Of a DNA stretch of 64,000 bases, positions 62,426 through 64,000 are shown one piece after another. The position numbers and the translations under genes were made by a program. Within the stretch, counting starts at the first letter, position 1, and every line of letters starts with the position of its first letter. A model generated the notes under the pieces. That model saw only the letters and a program-made list of their open reading frames with translations. It was not told the DNA's origin and did not search any database. Origin of the DNA: Apricaphanius iberus (Eukaryota > Chordata > Actinopteri > Cyprinodontiformes > Aphaniidae); assembly GCA_028564705.1 (NCBI GenBank), contig JAPXFQ010002841.1, positions 143,501 to 207,500 of the forward strand. The letters are read 5' to 3'.

Positions 62426-63680
62426 AACTGATGTTAGCACAGTTGATACGTTCTTTCTGTTGTTTCAATCCTAAAATTTAATCAGTTGTTTATTCTCCCA
62501 CCACTGACATTTTCTAAAATTGTTTATCTAAATCCGCCCATAACTTTTTGAGTTATGTTGCTAACAGATAGATAGGCAGATGGAGATGATAACATTACTT
62601 CCTGGCTAAGATAATTTTACAGCAAAAGGGGTTCAAGCAAGATGTACAGTTTTAGAGCAATGATTGAGTTTTTAGTATTACAGTACATGGGGATTAAGTT
62701 AGATGTGCCTGAAATGATGAATATGCTGTAACAGCAGCAGTGCCATAACTACTGTATGTTGCAGAGGAAGCACATATGGATGCTTTAAAGTTTGAGTATT
62801 AGCTACATGCTAACTCTTGACACTTGTAGGGGTTAGCTACATCTACTGTATGTCTCTTTACATTACCTTGTCTCTTATTTAACACCGGTTGCGGTGTGTC
62901 AATCGCTCATTCTTTTCCTCTCACTACCTATGCCGAAGTCTTTATCTCTGATCCTTCTTTTACCATTTGGTATTGCTCTCCTCTCCCTCTCTATTTATCT
63001 TCAAACCCAGGAAAACATATTTGATATTTCTAAAGCATATCCATATTTTAGTGCATGTACAGATTGATTTTTTTCCCATTTGATGATCATGTAAGTCGCT
63101 TTTTGCCAGTGATTTCTAGAGCATGTGTGGGACTGCAGTACCAGGTTGAGACAGAAAAGCTCCCAATTATGTTTCCACTTTGGGTGTTAGTCTCTCTCTT
63201 TGGGTTTCAGAGTAATTTTCTGCACCATAGAGAAGTGGCACTGATCAATTTCATAGACTCTCTGTTTACAACATACTACTTGTTCTCGGCACACTAACAA
63301 AGGGTTGTGTGTGTGTGTGCTTGTGTCAGCATGAAATATGACAAAGCTGCTCCAAAAGATTGTATAACACTGTGCTAACACTGTTGCTGCAAACAAAGCT
63401 CACACAGGAAGATATGACCTAAGGTATATCCAGACTGATTGTAGCACAGGTCTCACCAATAGTGTTTCTGTTGAGGTGCTAAACAGCAAAAATACGCCCA
63501 TGCACACACAAGAGGGTCGTGACCCTTTGCCAACCTGATAACAGACGTCTCAAGTTTTGATTAACTCTGCTCTTTGGTGCTATATGAGAGCCCCGCATCA
63601 GAGTGCAAGGATTATTGGTCTTAGAGACAAATGGGAAAGAGGACAGGAAGGAGGTGTGTGTTTGTGTGTGTGTTTCGGTT
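62426..63680. other. intron, no feature recognised
   Basis: AT-rich sequence without recognised features. Confidence 0.4.
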
Positions 63681-63683
63681 GGA

Positions 63684-63706
63684 GGGGGGGGGGGGGGGGG
63701 GGGGGG
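63684..63706. repeat. 23-nt guanine homopolymer
   Basis: An unbroken run of 23 G following TTCGGTTGGA. Runs of this length are prone to length error and can form quadruplexes. Confidence 0.9.
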
Positions 63707-63861
63707 TGTTCACAATAGAGTAAAAAAGTAAAGACTCAGGCAGAAAAGTAAGTGTGGAGATCTAAAAATGACAAATAAATTGGATAATCTGACAGGGGAT
63801 TGAAAAAAAAAAGAATAAACCAATTTACAATCAATATTATTCTTTCTTTCCATTAACCTCA

Positions 63862-64000
63862 GTGTTTCCCACAGATTTGAAAGCAATGTGTGGTGGTGGG
63901 GTTACTGCACGCTTGTGACTATAGTTAACTTTCTAAAGATTGCGCAATCGCTTGTTTGCCAAGGGTCGGGACCTACAGTAACATCAACACTATGAAACTA
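63862..64000 (+). mobile_element. start of a hAT-like repeat, cut by the window edge
   Basis: CAGTGTTTCCCACAGATTTG with GTGTGGTGGTGGGG nearby is the usual left end of a family of fish hAT elements. The rest lies beyond the window. Confidence 0.5.

Noticed and set aside
46828..64000. Amino-terminal-domain exons of grin2a
   Set aside because: Minus-strand frames were read for GluN2 landmarks and none was found; they are presumed to lie beyond the window.

Overview
The window is teleost fish DNA (probably percomorph-like). It is AT-rich, intron-dominated and dense with fish-type mobile elements: Tc1 elements, hAT MITEs, an RTE-like LINE, L2-like LINEs, a tRNA-type SINE and an LTR element with the TGTCATG...CATGACA ends common in fish. 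The only host gene I can support is one NMDA-receptor subunit gene on the minus strand. It reads as grin2a type (GluN2A), because the linker after M1 has N-R-N-L-A-x-G-K-x-P-H-G-P-S-F and S1 has K-I-N-N-V-W-N-G-M. Eight consecutive coding exons lie at 46625-46827, 42340-42511, 39658-39811, 38345-38470, 36084-36313, 19371-19531, 4549-4638 and 441-538. All have GT/AG borders and their phases join without a break. They encode S1, M1, the M2 pore loop, M3 and most of S2. The amino-terminal domain exons must lie right of 64000, and the last exon(s) with M4 and the cytoplasmic tail must lie left of base 1. Everything else is intron.

Layout from left to right. 1-4.6 kb: two short S2 exons separated by an intron that holds a 1.8-kb element with terminal inverted repeats (TIRs) of about 430 bp. 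4.6-19.4 kb: a Tc1 remnant, an intact Tc1 element (8535-10140), a foldback element with tRNA-like boxes in both arms, a MITE, a palindromic microsatellite, a SINE, and a deleted hAT element carrying a dead Tc1 inside it. 19.5-36.1 kb: an old Tc1 copy split by two hAT-like MITEs, an intact RTE-like LINE with a 10-bp target duplication (24135-27353), L2 and Tc1 fragments, and an L2 remnant split by a SINE with a 12-bp target duplication. 36-47 kb: the cluster of S1/M1/M2/M3 exons with short introns. 47-64 kb: an upstream intron with a TA-flanked MITE, a very young non-autonomous LTR element (50620-54656), a decayed L2 LINE with a SINE at its end, another Tc1 remnant, and the edge of a hAT-like repeat.

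The most unusual object is the LTR element. Its two 330-bp LTRs look identical by eye, it has a 5-bp target duplication (CCAAC) and a polypurine tract, but it has no visible gag protease, reverse transcriptase or integrase. Its whole interior is one reading frame, interrupted by two single-base indels that cancel each other. The frame starts inside the 5' LTR and ends at the polypurine tract. It is made largely of about 41 units of 42 bp (acidic 14-residue units) followed by about 18 units of 30 bp (Arg/Pro-rich 10-residue units).

Limits: everything was read by eye. Family names of transposons rest on remembered features, not searches. Boundaries of decayed repeats are approximate.
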